Origin: Proteobacteria bacterium UBA1858
GTDB taxonomy: Bacteria > Pseudomonadota > Gammaproteobacteria > UBA4575
Direction: 5' to 3'
Length of the DNA stretch: 15,031 bases
Assembly: GCA_002338385.1 (NCBI GenBank)
Contig: DDIE01000024.1
Span: forward strand, 1-15,031
Position numbers and translations under genes: made by a program. This document shows, piece by piece, positions 1-7,912 of the stretch (position 1 is its first letter; every line of letters begins with the position of its first letter). The notes under the pieces were generated by a model. The model ran no database searches. It saw nothing but the letters and a program-made list of their open reading frames with translations, and was not told where the DNA came from.

Positions 1-60
1 TTCGGAAATGTTTTAGCTGCAGGCGGCCACTAAGGCTCATATCGGCTGCGTGATAACAAC

Positions 61-88
61 AAAAAAGGCTCCGCAAGGAGCCTTTTTT
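61..88. terminator. Rho-independent terminator, probably bidirectional
   Basis: A perfect 12-bp inverted repeat (AAAAAAGGCTCC, loop GCAA, then its complement) gives a GC-rich stem flanked by an A run on one side and a T run on the other. It lies 21 bases beyond the stop codon of the minus-strand GST-like gene, so it should end that transcript. The symmetrical A and T runs mean it could equally stop a plus-strand transcript entering from the left edge. Confidence 0.93.
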
Positions 89-109
89 GATGCGCTTACT
101 AGCCGTTTG

Positions 110-862
110 CTAGAAGTCAGTAATCACTACATTGTTGAGTGTGTTGGCTTTAATCTCATCTGCAGTGGGTAATAGTGAGGCTGCGATCAGTGCCTGTCCA
201 CAGTTACTCTTTTTACTGCGAATTGCTGCCAGCCAAGTCTTGATGTTAGTCCGTGAGTTGATCAGTTCGGGCATGGCCAGCTCAATTAAATGGCAACTGG
301 CGGTCCAATGTAAATCTGCAATGGCGAAGTTTTTTCCGCCCAAGAATTTGTCATTAGCGAGCAGATCATTCAACTCATCCAGAGCGGGCGCTAATATTTC
401 TTGCGCGGCAGTTATTTTGACTGTGTCATTGCTGGCCGTAACAATAGTCTCATCGATCAGGGTGGCGATGGTGGCACTCAATGCGCGTGACTTATCCATC
501 AACATTTCTTGTTGCGCCGCTTGAGTGACGTTTTTCGGGATTAATGAAAAGCCTAGGCCACGCGCATTGATGTATTCTGTGATGGCTTTTGAACCGGCTG
601 TAAAATAATCGTTTTCCTTGAGTGCTGGTGCTAAACCAAACTCAGAGACTGAACAGAATTCCTCTCCAGATAGCTCAGCCATAGTGACCGTGCCGCAGTT
701 CATTTCCATACCTTGCTCAGCAGCTATCAAGATGCACTTCAAGGTCTCCGCACAGAAGGGTGCGCCTAGCAGTTGCAGCACATATTGTGTTTTTTTCATA
801 TCGCCTGAGAGACCGTATTCACCTTCGGTATCGGCAATTGCTCGTTGGTCAAATATATCCAT
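110..862 (-). CDS. Glutathione S-transferase-like protein (paralogue 1)
   Basis: A 250-residue protein with a GST-like layout. Residues about 25-101 resemble the thioredoxin-fold half, ending in an APAL (cis-Pro 79) and GSKAITEYINARG stretch that matches the usual glutathione-site pattern (Pro loop, then Ser before helix 3, here Ser91). Residues about 115-215 are helical, and FLGGKNFAIADLHWTA (173-188) matches the N-capping-box region of GST C-terminal domains. Cys37 and Cys43 sit where catalytic residues of Cys-type GSTs could be, but no substrate can be named. The ATG at 862 has a good upstream AGGAAA; the first 21 residues precede the recognisable domain, and Met22 is an alternative start. 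The protein is homologous to the product of the upstream gene (shared KCI-IA core and C-terminal helices), so the pair arose by duplication. Stress or detoxification is a family-level guess only. Confidence 0.8.
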   Translation of the reverse strand: MDIFDQRAIADTEGEYGLSGDMKKTQYVLQLLGAPFCAETLKCILIAAEQGMEMNCGTVTMAELSGEEFCSVSEFGLAPALKENDYFTAGSKAITEYINARGLGFSLIPKNVTQAAQQEMLMDKSRALSATIATLIDETIVTASNDTVKITAAQEILAPALDELNDLLANDKFLGGKNFAIADLHWTASCHLIELAMPELINSRTNIKTWLAAIRSKKSNCGQALIAASLLPTADEIKANTLNNVVITDF

Positions 863-887
863 GATGATTTCCTATATATTGGTTCTG

Positions 888-904
888 GCTCAGCCTGGCT
901 GAGC
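888..904. repeat. Perfect palindrome / hairpin between the two GST-like genes
   Basis: GCTCAGCC, one central base, then the exact complement GGCTGAGC: a 17-nt palindrome with 8-bp arms. As RNA on the minus strand it would fold into a 7-bp stem with a 3-nt loop. No T run follows it, so it is not a classical terminator. It lies in the 65-bp gap between the two GST-like genes, just upstream of the second gene's ribosome binding site. Possible roles are an mRNA processing or stability element, or an operator. A 9-base direct repeat, TCTGGCTCA, occurs at 884-892 and again at 922-930. Confidence 0.6.
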
Positions 905-927
905 TAATTAGTCATTGCAGGTCTGGC

Positions 928-1482
928 TCAACTCACGTGGGCCATATAAGAGGCACGAACGTTGTCTGGGATAAGCCCTTCAACGCGTGTCAACCAAGCA
1001 TCGATATGATCCAGACCCGACGGCAGCTTGCCGGCTTTTTTCAGGGTAAAAATACTGCCTGCAACGGGCGCATCGGCTTGCGTGAGAGGGCCGACTAAAT
1101 ATTCTTGGGTAGCCAGAATATCGTTCATGCGCTTGCTGACAGTGTCTATCTGGGTGTCTGTGTCTAGCAGTTGAGCACTCACTTCTATCCAACGATTCTG
1201 GTCGCCTAAATGGCGCGCCTTTTTGGGCTTAAGCGGGGCGCCTTCACCACGCACATCGAGGTAGGTTTGAATTGCATTCTCACCGGTCAATGTCAGAGGT
1301 CCGTGGGTCAGGGTGACGTTATCGGTCTCGTTGATTGTAATTTCTGCGGTGACGCCGCGCACGCCGGCAATCATTATGCACTTGGCGGTGCTTGCGTTGG
1401 CTGGACCGCTCAGTGTGAAGGTATCATTGACACCAGCAGCGGGAGTTTTTTCTTTCTTTTTGCCAAATCCAAATAGGCCCAT
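928..1482 (-). CDS. Short GST-like protein (paralogue 2, degenerate N-terminal half)
   Basis: A 184-residue protein. It begins with a Lys-rich leader (GLFGFGKKKEK) followed by a compact thioredoxin-like segment at about 20-80, where AKCIMIAG aligns with LKCILIAA of the neighbouring paralogue. The helical half at 95-175 includes YLVGPLTQADAPVAG (128-142), close to the GST motif around the conserved Asp, then a DAWLTRVEG helix (161-169). The usual cis-Pro loop before helix 3 is replaced by THGPLTLTGENAI, so glutathione binding is doubtful. It is shorter than typical GSTs (about 200-220 residues). GGAG lies about 10 bases before the ATG. It is transcribed first, with the 250-residue paralogue 65 bp downstream, probably as one operon ending at the terminator at 61-88. 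A scaffold or redox-partner role is possible, but function is unknown. Confidence 0.75.
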   Translation of the reverse strand: MGLFGFGKKKEKTPAAGVNDTFTLSGPANASTAKCIMIAGVRGVTAEITINETDNVTLTHGPLTLTGENAIQTYLDVRGEGAPLKPKKARHLGDQNRWIEVSAQLLDTDTQIDTVSKRMNDILATQEYLVGPLTQADAPVAGSIFTLKKAGKLPSGLDHIDAWLTRVEGLIPDNVRASYMAHVS

Positions 1483-1821
1483 AGTTTTTCTCCATTAGTT
1501 AAAGGGATAATTGTTTTATTGCGGCTTTGTAAGCCCTTTGTCTAACATTTAGTCCGTTTTAATTCAAAAATCAGTCCTGAATTGTTTTTTGTCATCCCCG
1601 CGTACTAGACAAACATCACATAAAACATGCCAGCTTGTTTTATCATCTTGGCCAGCAATGTGCACGTAAAGATGGGGCAAATAGAACCAATTGACAACCC
1701 CACAAAAAGAATAGTTTGATCTATTTCTGAGTTCGGCTAATGCTAGCAAAAAAATTGACCTGATCAAATTCATACCGATACTTATAATCTACCATACTGC
1801 ATCGGATACTTAGGAGTTTAA
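1483..1821. other. 339-bp intergenic region between divergent transcription units
   Basis: This gap separates the minus-strand GST-like pair from the plus-strand protease gene. It is AT-richer than its flanks. Near the left end is a small hairpin (GGCTT, TGT, AAGCC at 1523-1535) in the leader of the GST-like transcript. At the right end is a perfect TATAAT facing the protease gene. A 69-codon minus-strand open frame at 1564-1773 lacks a ribosome binding site and recognisable similarity, so I do not call it a gene. Nothing else is evident. Confidence 0.6.
1760..1788 (+). promoter_or_regulatory. Putative sigma-70 promoter of the retropepsin-like gene
   Basis: A perfect TATAAT at 1783-1788 is preceded by a weak -35 (CTGATC, 1760-1765) with a 17-bp spacer. 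Transcription would start near 1795, giving a leader of about 27 nt that contains the TAGGAG ribosome binding site. A better -35 hexamer, TTGACC at 1755-1760, is 22 bp away, which is too far for normal spacing. Confidence 0.5.
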
Positions 1822-2343
1822 GTGGCAAACCAGCAACGGGATCTCGCAGCTGACATGGGTAAATGGATGTTTGTTTTAGTATGGGTGATTGGTATTGCAA
1901 TGCTGACCCAATTTTTTTCCAAAATACTGGACGACAAACGTAATCCTAACAAATCGCTGACTACGCTAGAAATGGAAGACGGCAGTAAACAAGTCGTACT
2001 GCGCGGCAGTCAACATGGCCATTACATCGCCAACGGCAAAATAAATCAGCAGGATGTTGTGTTTCTTGTTGATACGGGAGCCAGTTTAGTGTCGGTACCT
2101 GAGGGTGTCGCCACCCGAATTGGTCTGGTGAGGGGTGCGCCGATGTCTGTCATGACTGCCAACGGCAGCATCACAACCTATGCGACTCAACTTGACAGTG
2201 TCAGTCTGGGTGATATCACTGTCGAGAATGTGCGGGCAGGGATCAATCCCTATATGCAGGGGCAGGAGATTCTTTTGGGGATGTCATTTTTGCGCGATCT
2301 TTCAGTCACCCACGAGAACGGCATGCTCACGGTGCGCCAGTAA
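1822..2343 (+). CDS. Membrane-anchored retropepsin-like aspartic protease (TIGR02281 / clan AA type)
   Basis: A 173-residue protein. One N-terminal transmembrane helix (about 14-32) is followed by a linker and a single retropepsin-like domain (about 65-170). The catalytic motif is FLVDTGAS with Asp84-Thr-Gly; the hydrophobic flap-side motif ILLGMSFL (about 150-157) corresponds to the second conserved element of this family. One catalytic Asp per chain means it must dimerise. The topology (short cytoplasmic N-terminus, helix, domain outside) suggests a periplasmic-facing protease; the substrate is unknown. The start is GTG at 1822, chosen because TAGGAG lies 5 bases upstream and a perfect -10 box is nearby. 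It converges on the DUF2288 gene with only 3 bp between stop codons and no visible terminator. Confidence 0.88.
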   Translation: MANQQRDLAADMGKWMFVLVWVIGIAMLTQFFSKILDDKRNPNKSLTTLEMEDGSKQVVLRGSQHGHYIANGKINQQDVVFLVDTGASLVSVPEGVATRIGLVRGAPMSVMTANGSITTYATQLDSVSLGDITVENVRAGINPYMQGQEILLGMSFLRDLSVTHENGMLTVRQ

Positions 2344-2346
2344 CTG

Positions 2347-2661
2347 TCAGTCTTTAGTCGCTTGCACCAACACCCATGGCTTAATAACGACACACCAAAC
2401 TTGTTGCTGAGTCTCATGCCAGCGCTTAGCTTGTGGATTGAACTCGCGTGTGAGTAACTCAGCGCTGATTAACTGTTCGATTACGTCGTCGTTATTCAGT
2501 GTCAGATGATAGGCAACATCCACTAGGTTAACGCTCTGATCAACCAGAATAATCTTGCCTTGGGCATAAAACTTTTCCAGTGCTGGCCAATCGATCAGCG
2601 CAGTTTGCGCCAGTATCTTGGCTTTTTCTTCTGCAATTAACTGGCTTAAGTCATCCGTCAT
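2347..2661 (-). CDS. DUF2288 family protein
   Basis: A 104-residue soluble protein with the DUF2288 pattern: an N-terminal helix, a TALIDWPALEKFYAQGKIILV segment split around Trp25 and Gly35 (20-40), a DLVDVA-like stretch (NLVDVAYHL, 45-53), and the characteristic C-terminus VWCVVIKPWVLVQ (88-100). Function is not known for the family. It follows pfp with a 41-bp gap on the same strand, so it is probably co-transcribed with pfp. I see no metal-binding or catalytic signature. The ribosome binding site is weak. Confidence 0.85.
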   Translation of the reverse strand: MTDDLSQLIAEEKAKILAQTALIDWPALEKFYAQGKIILVDQSVNLVDVAYHLTLNNDDVIEQLISAELLTREFNPQAKRWHETQQQVWCVVIKPWVLVQATKD

Positions 2662-2702
2662 GATCAGAGTGTTGCCTAGTAGGTCAAACCACAGTGCTGT
2701 GA

Positions 2703-3965
2703 TTATGGCATGAAGTTATCTTTCAACTTTTTCGGTACAGCGATATTCTTGAGTTGCACATATTGCGGCAAGCCATTCTTGTAGGGTGGATAGTCCTCAC
2801 CTCTGATCAATGGACTGAGGTAGGTGCGACAACGCTGGGTAATACCAAAACCATCCGGTGTGATATAGCTTTTAGGCATCATCTTCTCGACATTAGCGAC
2901 CCGCGCCAGGCGCGCCTCACCGATTTTCCAACGATAGGGATGATTCGAAGTACGCACGATGGTAGGCATGATGGCAGTCTTGCCTTTGAGGGCAAACTCT
3001 ACCGCCGCCTTGCCGACGGCATAGGCCTGGTCGACATCGGTTTTTGATGCAATATGACGCGCGGCACGCTGCAAATAGTCCGCGACTGCCCAGTGGTACT
3101 TATAGCCTGTTGCATCTTTGATCATCTGCGCCACCACCGGAGCGACCCCGCCCAACTGCTTATGGCCAAAAGCATCAACACTGCCAGCATCTGCCAGGAA
3201 GGTGCCATCTTTATAGCGGGCACCCTCGGACACCACGATAGCGCAATAGCCATAGTGTTTGACGCAGTGTTTAACCCGTTGCATGAAGACTTTTTTATTG
3301 AACGCGACTTCTGGGAATAAAATGATGTGTGGTGCATCGCTTTCATTTTCTGCCGCCAAGCCACCGGCAGCAGCAATCCAGCCAGCATGACGACCCATAA
3401 CTTCCATGACAAAGACTTTAGTTGAGGTTTTGGCCATGGAGGCAACATCGAAGCCTGCTTCACGAATTGAGACGGCAACATATTTTGCGACAGAGCCGAA
3501 ACCTGGGCAGTTATCCGTCAGGGGTAAATCGTTATCCACGGTCTTGGGTATACCGATGGCCTGAATTGGATAACCCATGCTCTTGCTGAGTTGTGACACC
3601 TTATTCGAGGTATCTTGAGAATCGCCACCCCCATTGTAGAAAAAGTAACCAATATTATGTGCTTTGAATACCGCTATCAGACGCTCATATTGAGCGCGAC
3701 TCTCATCCAGGCTTTTTAATTTATAGCGACACGAGCCGAATGCGCCCGAGGGTGTGTGCTTGAGGGCAGCTATCGCGCGCGCAGTTTCTTTCGAGGTATC
3801 AATTAGATCCTCAGTCAGCGCACCAATAATCCCATTCCGACCGGCATATACTTTACCGATCTTGTCCTTGTGTTTGCGCGCTGTTTCAATAACACCGCAG
3901 GCAGTTGCATTAATCACTGAGGTGACGCCCCCGGATTGGGCGTAGAAGGCATTTTTTTTGCTCAT
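2703..3965 (-). CDS. pfp: Pyrophosphate-dependent 6-phosphofructokinase
   Basis: A 420-residue enzyme that interconverts fructose 6-phosphate and fructose 1,6-bisphosphate using PPi/Pi, allowing reversible glycolysis in the cytoplasm. The phosphoryl-donor motif is GGDS (113-116, in NGGGDSQDT), and the catalytic loop reads PKTVDND (140-146). Lys141 in place of the Gly found in ATP enzymes is the hallmark of PPi use. The substrate-binding MGRHAGW sits at 190-196. The length is typical of the longer PPi-dependent clade. AAAGGA precedes the ATG at a good distance. It is divergent from adk and leads a two-gene unit with DUF2288. General knowledge links this type of PFK to obligate autotrophs and methanotrophs, where it can replace fructose bisphosphatase; that role here is inference. 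Confidence 0.95.
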   Translation of the reverse strand: MSKKNAFYAQSGGVTSVINATACGVIETARKHKDKIGKVYAGRNGIIGALTEDLIDTSKETARAIAALKHTPSGAFGSCRYKLKSLDESRAQYERLIAVFKAHNIGYFFYNGGGDSQDTSNKVSQLSKSMGYPIQAIGIPKTVDNDLPLTDNCPGFGSVAKYVAVSIREAGFDVASMAKTSTKVFVMEVMGRHAGWIAAAGGLAAENESDAPHIILFPEVAFNKKVFMQRVKHCVKHYGYCAIVVSEGARYKDGTFLADAGSVDAFGHKQLGGVAPVVAQMIKDATGYKYHWAVADYLQRAARHIASKTDVDQAYAVGKAAVEFALKGKTAIMPTIVRTSNHPYRWKIGEARLARVANVEKMMPKSYITPDGFGITQRCRTYLSPLIRGEDYPPYKNGLPQYVQLKNIAVPKKLKDNFMP

Positions 3966-4027
3966 AGTTTGTCCTTTTGCAGCACGGAAAAATTAAAAGT
4001 TGTGCATTCACACTCTGCTAATCGCGC

Positions 4028-4054
4028 TCACTTATTGCATCATAGCCTAAGTGA
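4028..4054. promoter_or_regulatory. Inverted repeat around a possible pfp -10 box
   Basis: TCACTTA, 13 bases, then TAAGTGA: a perfect 7-bp dyad with 20 bp between arm centres. A TATGAT-like -10 hexamer for the minus strand (4039-4044) falls inside the spacer, so a repressor bound here could control pfp. No good -35 accompanies it, and a dyad of this size can arise by chance, so the call is tentative. It lies in the 275-bp pfp/adk divergent gap, where I see no other gene. Confidence 0.3.
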
Positions 4055-4213
4055 TATGCGGCCTCACCTGAATACCAGCGTGCAGTTTAGGTAGATACGA
4101 ATCGGCAGCTAAAATGATTTCACAAAGACGATTTGCTATGCGACTATCTGCAAGGCGTGAGCGCAAGCCCAGCAAAGCCATGCCAAACACAACCACGCGA
4201 ACGTCACACATAA

Positions 4214-4894
<681 letters not shown>

Positions 4895-4903
4895 CTGGCA
4901 ATT

Positions 4904-5263
4904 ATGGATGCATTCTTGGCCATAGCCGTTGTTTTATTAGTCGTCTGGTTATGGCTTGACGGCACTCGCTCCAGAGAATTTACCATCCGTTATTGCGTCT
5001 CTTTCTGTCAGCAGAATAAGGTTCAATTGCTTGATCAATCGATCCACATGAAAAAACTTTTTCCGGTGCGCAAACGTGGCCGCCTTGTATTGCGGCGTTT
5101 TTACGCCTTTGAATTCAGTATCAACGGTACAGACAGGTACAGTGGTGTAGCGGTTGAATGTCAAGATAAGATCGAATACCTGTCTCTGCTCCACCCTGAG
5201 GGTGAGATTATTCAAGGCCGAGCAGTAGCGGGCAGTGCTGGCATACCTAGAATTCGGGACTGA
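4904..5263 (+). CDS. DUF3301 membrane-anchored protein
   Basis: A 119-residue protein with one N-terminal transmembrane helix (about 3-18, ending WLWLDG), then a basic soluble part. The pattern SREFTIRYC..CQQNKVQLLDQSI (23-47), the Arg-rich RGRLVLRR (58-65) and FYAFEFS..G..RYSG (66-81) match the DUF3301 family as I know it. The family has no assigned function. The N-in topology would leave the basic domain in the cytoplasm only if the helix inserts with its N-terminus out; the sequence does not settle this. It lies 9 bp after adk and 20 bp before the ferredoxin-reductase-like gene, consistent with one transcript. The ribosome binding site is weak. Confidence 0.78.
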   Translation: MDAFLAIAVVLLVVWLWLDGTRSREFTIRYCVSFCQQNKVQLLDQSIHMKKLFPVRKRGRLVLRRFYAFEFSINGTDRYSGVAVECQDKIEYLSLLHPEGEIIQGRAVAGSAGIPRIRD

Positions 5264-5283
5264 TTTCGCGTTAAAGTTGGTTC

Positions 5284-6339
5284 ATGTCACATCGCGTTAA
5301 ACTTATCAATCAGCCCAGCAGTTTTACAGTTCATGCCAATGAAACTATTCTAGAGGCTGCTATCCGTGCTGGCGTAGCACTCAATTATGGCTGCAGTAAC
5401 GGTACCTGTGGTCTCTGCCTGACGCGGATGGTCTCTGGTCAAGTAGAGGAGATTAAGTCACGTGAGTTTGCCGTGTCCGAGGCGCATAAGCTGCAAGGTT
5501 ATGTGCTCACTTGTGTCAGTAGCCCGCGCCAGGATTGTGAGATCGAGGCAATCAATATCGAGCAGCCCGCTGATATTCCAGAACAGACCATTGAGGTCAA
5601 AGTGCGTAAGCTGGAACAGCTCTCCAGAGAAGTCCATCGATTAGTCGTGCAAACACCAAGAACAAAACGACTGCGTTTCCTTGCCGGGCAGTATGTAAAA
5701 TTAGAGCTTGAAGCGTATGGCTCATGTGCTTTATCTATCGCCAGTTGCCCATGCGAGGATCGCCTGATTGAATTCCACATGCGCAGCTCATCGGCTGATA
5801 CCGTTCCACAGGCAATAGTCAATACTCTGCACATAGGCGATCACATGTTGCTGCAAGGACCTCATGGCGGCTTTGTGTTGCAGGAGCAACTGCTGCGCCC
5901 GATCACTCTGTTTGCATTTGATATCGGTTTTGCGGCCATTAAAAGCTTGCTCGAACATATTACCGCGCAGGAGCAGGATGTTAATATTAGATTGATTTGG
6001 ATGGCATGCAGTGAAGGTGGATTGTATCTGCATAACCTATGCCGTGCATGGACGGATGCATTGGATGGGTTTGCCTACACAGGCATCATCTTGCAACAGT
6101 CTCCTCAGGAATTGATCGCTCAGCCACAGCAGAGTTGTCAAATGGTAGAGACACACCTAGCGGCGGCCATGGCAAGTGAACACGATTTATCCAGCCATGA
6201 CATCTATGTCTGTGCGCCAGCGCCTGTGGTCGACGTGTTTGCGAAAATTTGTGCAGGCAAGAACTACAATCATGAGCGATTTTTTGTCGAACCCGTTAGG
6301 GGTAGCTATGATCTTTCCTGTATGGTTATGGATGACTAG
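5284..6339 (+). CDS. Ferredoxin-FNR fusion oxidoreductase-like protein with degenerate flavin/NAD motifs
   Basis: A 351-residue protein. Residues 1-92 form a plant-type [2Fe-2S] ferredoxin domain with all four ligands (Cys37, Cys42, Cys45, Cys77). Residues about 102-200 resemble the FAD-binding barrel of ferredoxin-NADP reductases, including QGPHGGF (191-197). Residues about 205-345 resemble the NAD-binding half, ending IYVCAPAPVVD. The order matches CDP-6-deoxy-glucoseen reductase and oxygenase reductase components. The FAD motif RxYS reads CALS (148-151), the GTG-x-x-P nucleotide loop reads DIGFAA (213-218), and the C-terminal CGPPPM-type motif reads CAPAPV. The protein may therefore bind FAD or NAD(P)H poorly or not at all while keeping its iron-sulfur cluster. 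The electron partner is unknown. It is in the adk run, 101 bp before the sulfurtransferase. Confidence 0.85.
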   Translation: MSHRVKLINQPSSFTVHANETILEAAIRAGVALNYGCSNGTCGLCLTRMVSGQVEEIKSREFAVSEAHKLQGYVLTCVSSPRQDCEIEAINIEQPADIPEQTIEVKVRKLEQLSREVHRLVVQTPRTKRLRFLAGQYVKLELEAYGSCALSIASCPCEDRLIEFHMRSSSADTVPQAIVNTLHIGDHMLLQGPHGGFVLQEQLLRPITLFAFDIGFAAIKSLLEHITAQEQDVNIRLIWMACSEGGLYLHNLCRAWTDALDGFAYTGIILQQSPQELIAQPQQSCQMVETHLAAAMASEHDLSSHDIYVCAPAPVVDVFAKICAGKNYNHERFFVEPVRGSYDLSCMVMDD

Positions 6340-6388
6340 GCTTGCATAGCCCATCCATTCTATCTAATGTAAGCCGCTCACTGATGGA

Positions 6389-6407
6389 CTGTGGCAACTG
6401 CCAACAG
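6389..6407. other. Imperfect hairpin in the gap before the sulfurtransferase gene
   Basis: CTGTGGCA and TGCCAACAG can pair into an 8-bp stem with one bulged A and a very short loop. It is followed only by GTTTAAC, so it is at best a weak terminator. It may instead mark partial attenuation between the ferredoxin-reductase-like gene and the sulfurtransferase gene, or be incidental. Confidence 0.3.
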
Positions 6408-6440
6408 GTTTAACAAACACAAGCATACAAAGGTATAAAA

Positions 6441-7289
6441 ATGTATTACCAAACAATGATTTCCGCGCAGGAGCTAAAAACCATAATCGACCATGACAAT
6501 GTGCGTGTTTTTGACTGCCGCTTCAGCCTCAAAGATCCGCAAGGGGGGATTAATAGTTTTCGGGCAGGCCACATACCCAATGCCCAACATGCAGATATGG
6601 ATACCCAGTTATCTGCCGCGATGACCGCTACCAGTGGACGCCATCCTTTGCCCGAAGCAGAGGTTTTTCTGCAACAAATCAAAGACTGGGGGATCAACAA
6701 TGATACCCAAGTGATTGCCTATGATGATATGTCAGGTGCTTTTGCCGCCCGCTTGTGGTGGATGATGCGCTGGTTCGGACACGACAAAGTGGCCGTACTT
6801 GACGGCGGTTTGGAAAAATGGACTGATCAAGGGTATGCCTTGACCGATCAAGACATCAGCCTACCCGCTGGACAATTCAATGGTCAAGCCAACATGGAAT
6901 GGTGCGTTGACATTGATACCGTGGCGCGGGAGCTAGCCGCGCAAACGATTACCCTAATTGATGCCCGCAGTGCCGATCGCTATAGCGCCAAAGATCAAAC
7001 CACAGATCCTGTGCCTGGCCACATCCCGGGTGCCAGTAATTTACCTTTCGCAGGCAATCTCAACGCAGACGGCACCATGGCGCCACCGCAGGTAATACGT
7101 GCACGCTTTGAACAGACCATCAAAGATCAGCCGTTTAATAATGTCATCAATATGTGTGGTTCGGGCGTCACGGCCTGTCATAATTTATTGGCCCAAGCGG
7201 TTGCAGGTTTGCCACCGATGAAACTATTTGTCGGTTCGTGGAGCCAATGGATACGTGATAAATCACGTCCTGTAGCGACTGGCGAATAA
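6441..7289 (+). CDS. sseA: 3-Mercaptopyruvate/thiosulfate sulfurtransferase (two-domain rhodanese)
   Basis: A 282-residue tandem rhodanese protein. The inactive N-terminal domain (about 5-135) carries FRAGHIPNAQH and LDGGLEKW. The active C-terminal domain (about 155-278) carries GHIPGASNLPF and the active-site loop CGSGVTAC with catalytic Cys239. A CGSGVT loop is characteristic of mercaptopyruvate sulfurtransferases rather than the CRKGVT of classical thiosulfate rhodanese, so the preferred donor is probably 3-mercaptopyruvate. The enzyme transfers sulfane sulfur through a Cys persulfide in the cytoplasm; no signal peptide is seen. AAAGG lies upstream of the first ATG; Met6 is an alternative start. 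It is in the same orientation as its neighbours, with 50 bp to the Nudix gene. Confidence 0.92.
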   Translation: MYYQTMISAQELKTIIDHDNVRVFDCRFSLKDPQGGINSFRAGHIPNAQHADMDTQLSAAMTATSGRHPLPEAEVFLQQIKDWGINNDTQVIAYDDMSGAFAARLWWMMRWFGHDKVAVLDGGLEKWTDQGYALTDQDISLPAGQFNGQANMEWCVDIDTVARELAAQTITLIDARSADRYSAKDQTTDPVPGHIPGASNLPFAGNLNADGTMAPPQVIRARFEQTIKDQPFNNVINMCGSGVTACHNLLAQAVAGLPPMKLFVGSWSQWIRDKSRPVATGE

Positions 7290-7339
7290 ACTCACCCCGT
7301 AAGCATCTAGCTAAGGATGCGGCAAGCAAGGAAGAAAGA

Positions 7340-7912
7340 GTGAAATACTGTAGTCAGTGTGGTTCAGATCGAATAAGTCAAAGTATTCCAGAGGGTGATA
7401 ATCGCCTGCGTTATGTGTGCCCTGATTGTGGCACGATTTTTTATCAAAACCCCAAGATCGTGGCGGGGTGTATCGCGGAATGGCAGGGCAGTATTTTGCT
7501 GTGCAAGCGTGCCATTGATCCACGCTTGGGTACCTGGACGCTACCCGCGGGTTTCATGGAAAATAAAGAGACCGTGCAAGAGGCGGCTGCGCGCGAGACG
7601 GAGGAAGAGGCCAGTGCGCAAATACTCGATCAAAAACTGTATATGATTTATAACTTACCGCATATCAGTCAGGTCTATGTCATGTTTAGAGGCGAGGTCA
7701 AAGACGGTTTTGCGAGTCCAGGCATAGAGAGTTTGGATACTGCGTTTTTCGATGAATCCGACATACCCTGGGGTGAGCTATCGTTTCCTATTATTACCGA
7801 GGCACTGCAGCTCTATTTCGAGGATCGTAAACGTGGTCAGTTCTTAATGCATACTGGAGAAATTCGACGCACCTCACCTGAGTCTATTGAGACCACGCGT
7901 TACGCACCTTGA
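7340..7912 (+). CDS. Zinc-ribbon Nudix hydrolase
   Basis: A 190-residue protein. An N-terminal zinc ribbon (Cys4, Cys7, Cys27, Cys30) precedes a Nudix domain at about 38-165. The Nudix box is G71-x5-E77-x7-R85E86-x2-E89E90, complete for metal binding; the usual final Gly is replaced (EEAS). This architecture occurs in NADH or ADP-ribose pyrophosphatase-like hydrolases, but the substrate cannot be read from sequence. A C-terminal tail after 165 is hydrophilic. The start is GTG at 7340, supported by AAGGA 11 bases upstream; an ATG start is not available nearby. Its stop overlaps the start of the next gene by four bases (TTGA), implying translational coupling. Confidence 0.92.
   Translation: MKYCSQCGSDRISQSIPEGDNRLRYVCPDCGTIFYQNPKIVAGCIAEWQGSILLCKRAIDPRLGTWTLPAGFMENKETVQEAAARETEEEASAQILDQKLYMIYNLPHISQVYVMFRGEVKDGFASPGIESLDTAFFDESDIPWGELSFPIITEALQLYFEDRKRGQFLMHTGEIRRTSPESIETTRYAP

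Noticed and set aside
1..33. Possible 3' end of a plus-strand gene (ten open codons FGNVLAAGGH, then TAA)
   Set aside because: Ten codons are too few to distinguish from chance and I do not recognise the C-terminus, although the terminator at 61-88 would suit a converging gene.
1564..1773. 69-codon minus-strand open frame in the 339-bp gap
   Set aside because: No ribosome binding site, no recognised similarity, and it overlaps the plus-strand promoter area of the protease gene.
5499..6033. Minus-strand open frames inside the ferredoxin-reductase-like gene
   Set aside because: They are antisense to a gene with clear ferredoxin and FNR similarity and have no recognisable product.
7303..7320. 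GCATC-N8-GATGC hairpin between the sulfurtransferase and Nudix genes
   Set aside because: A 5-bp stem with no T run is too weak to call a terminator.
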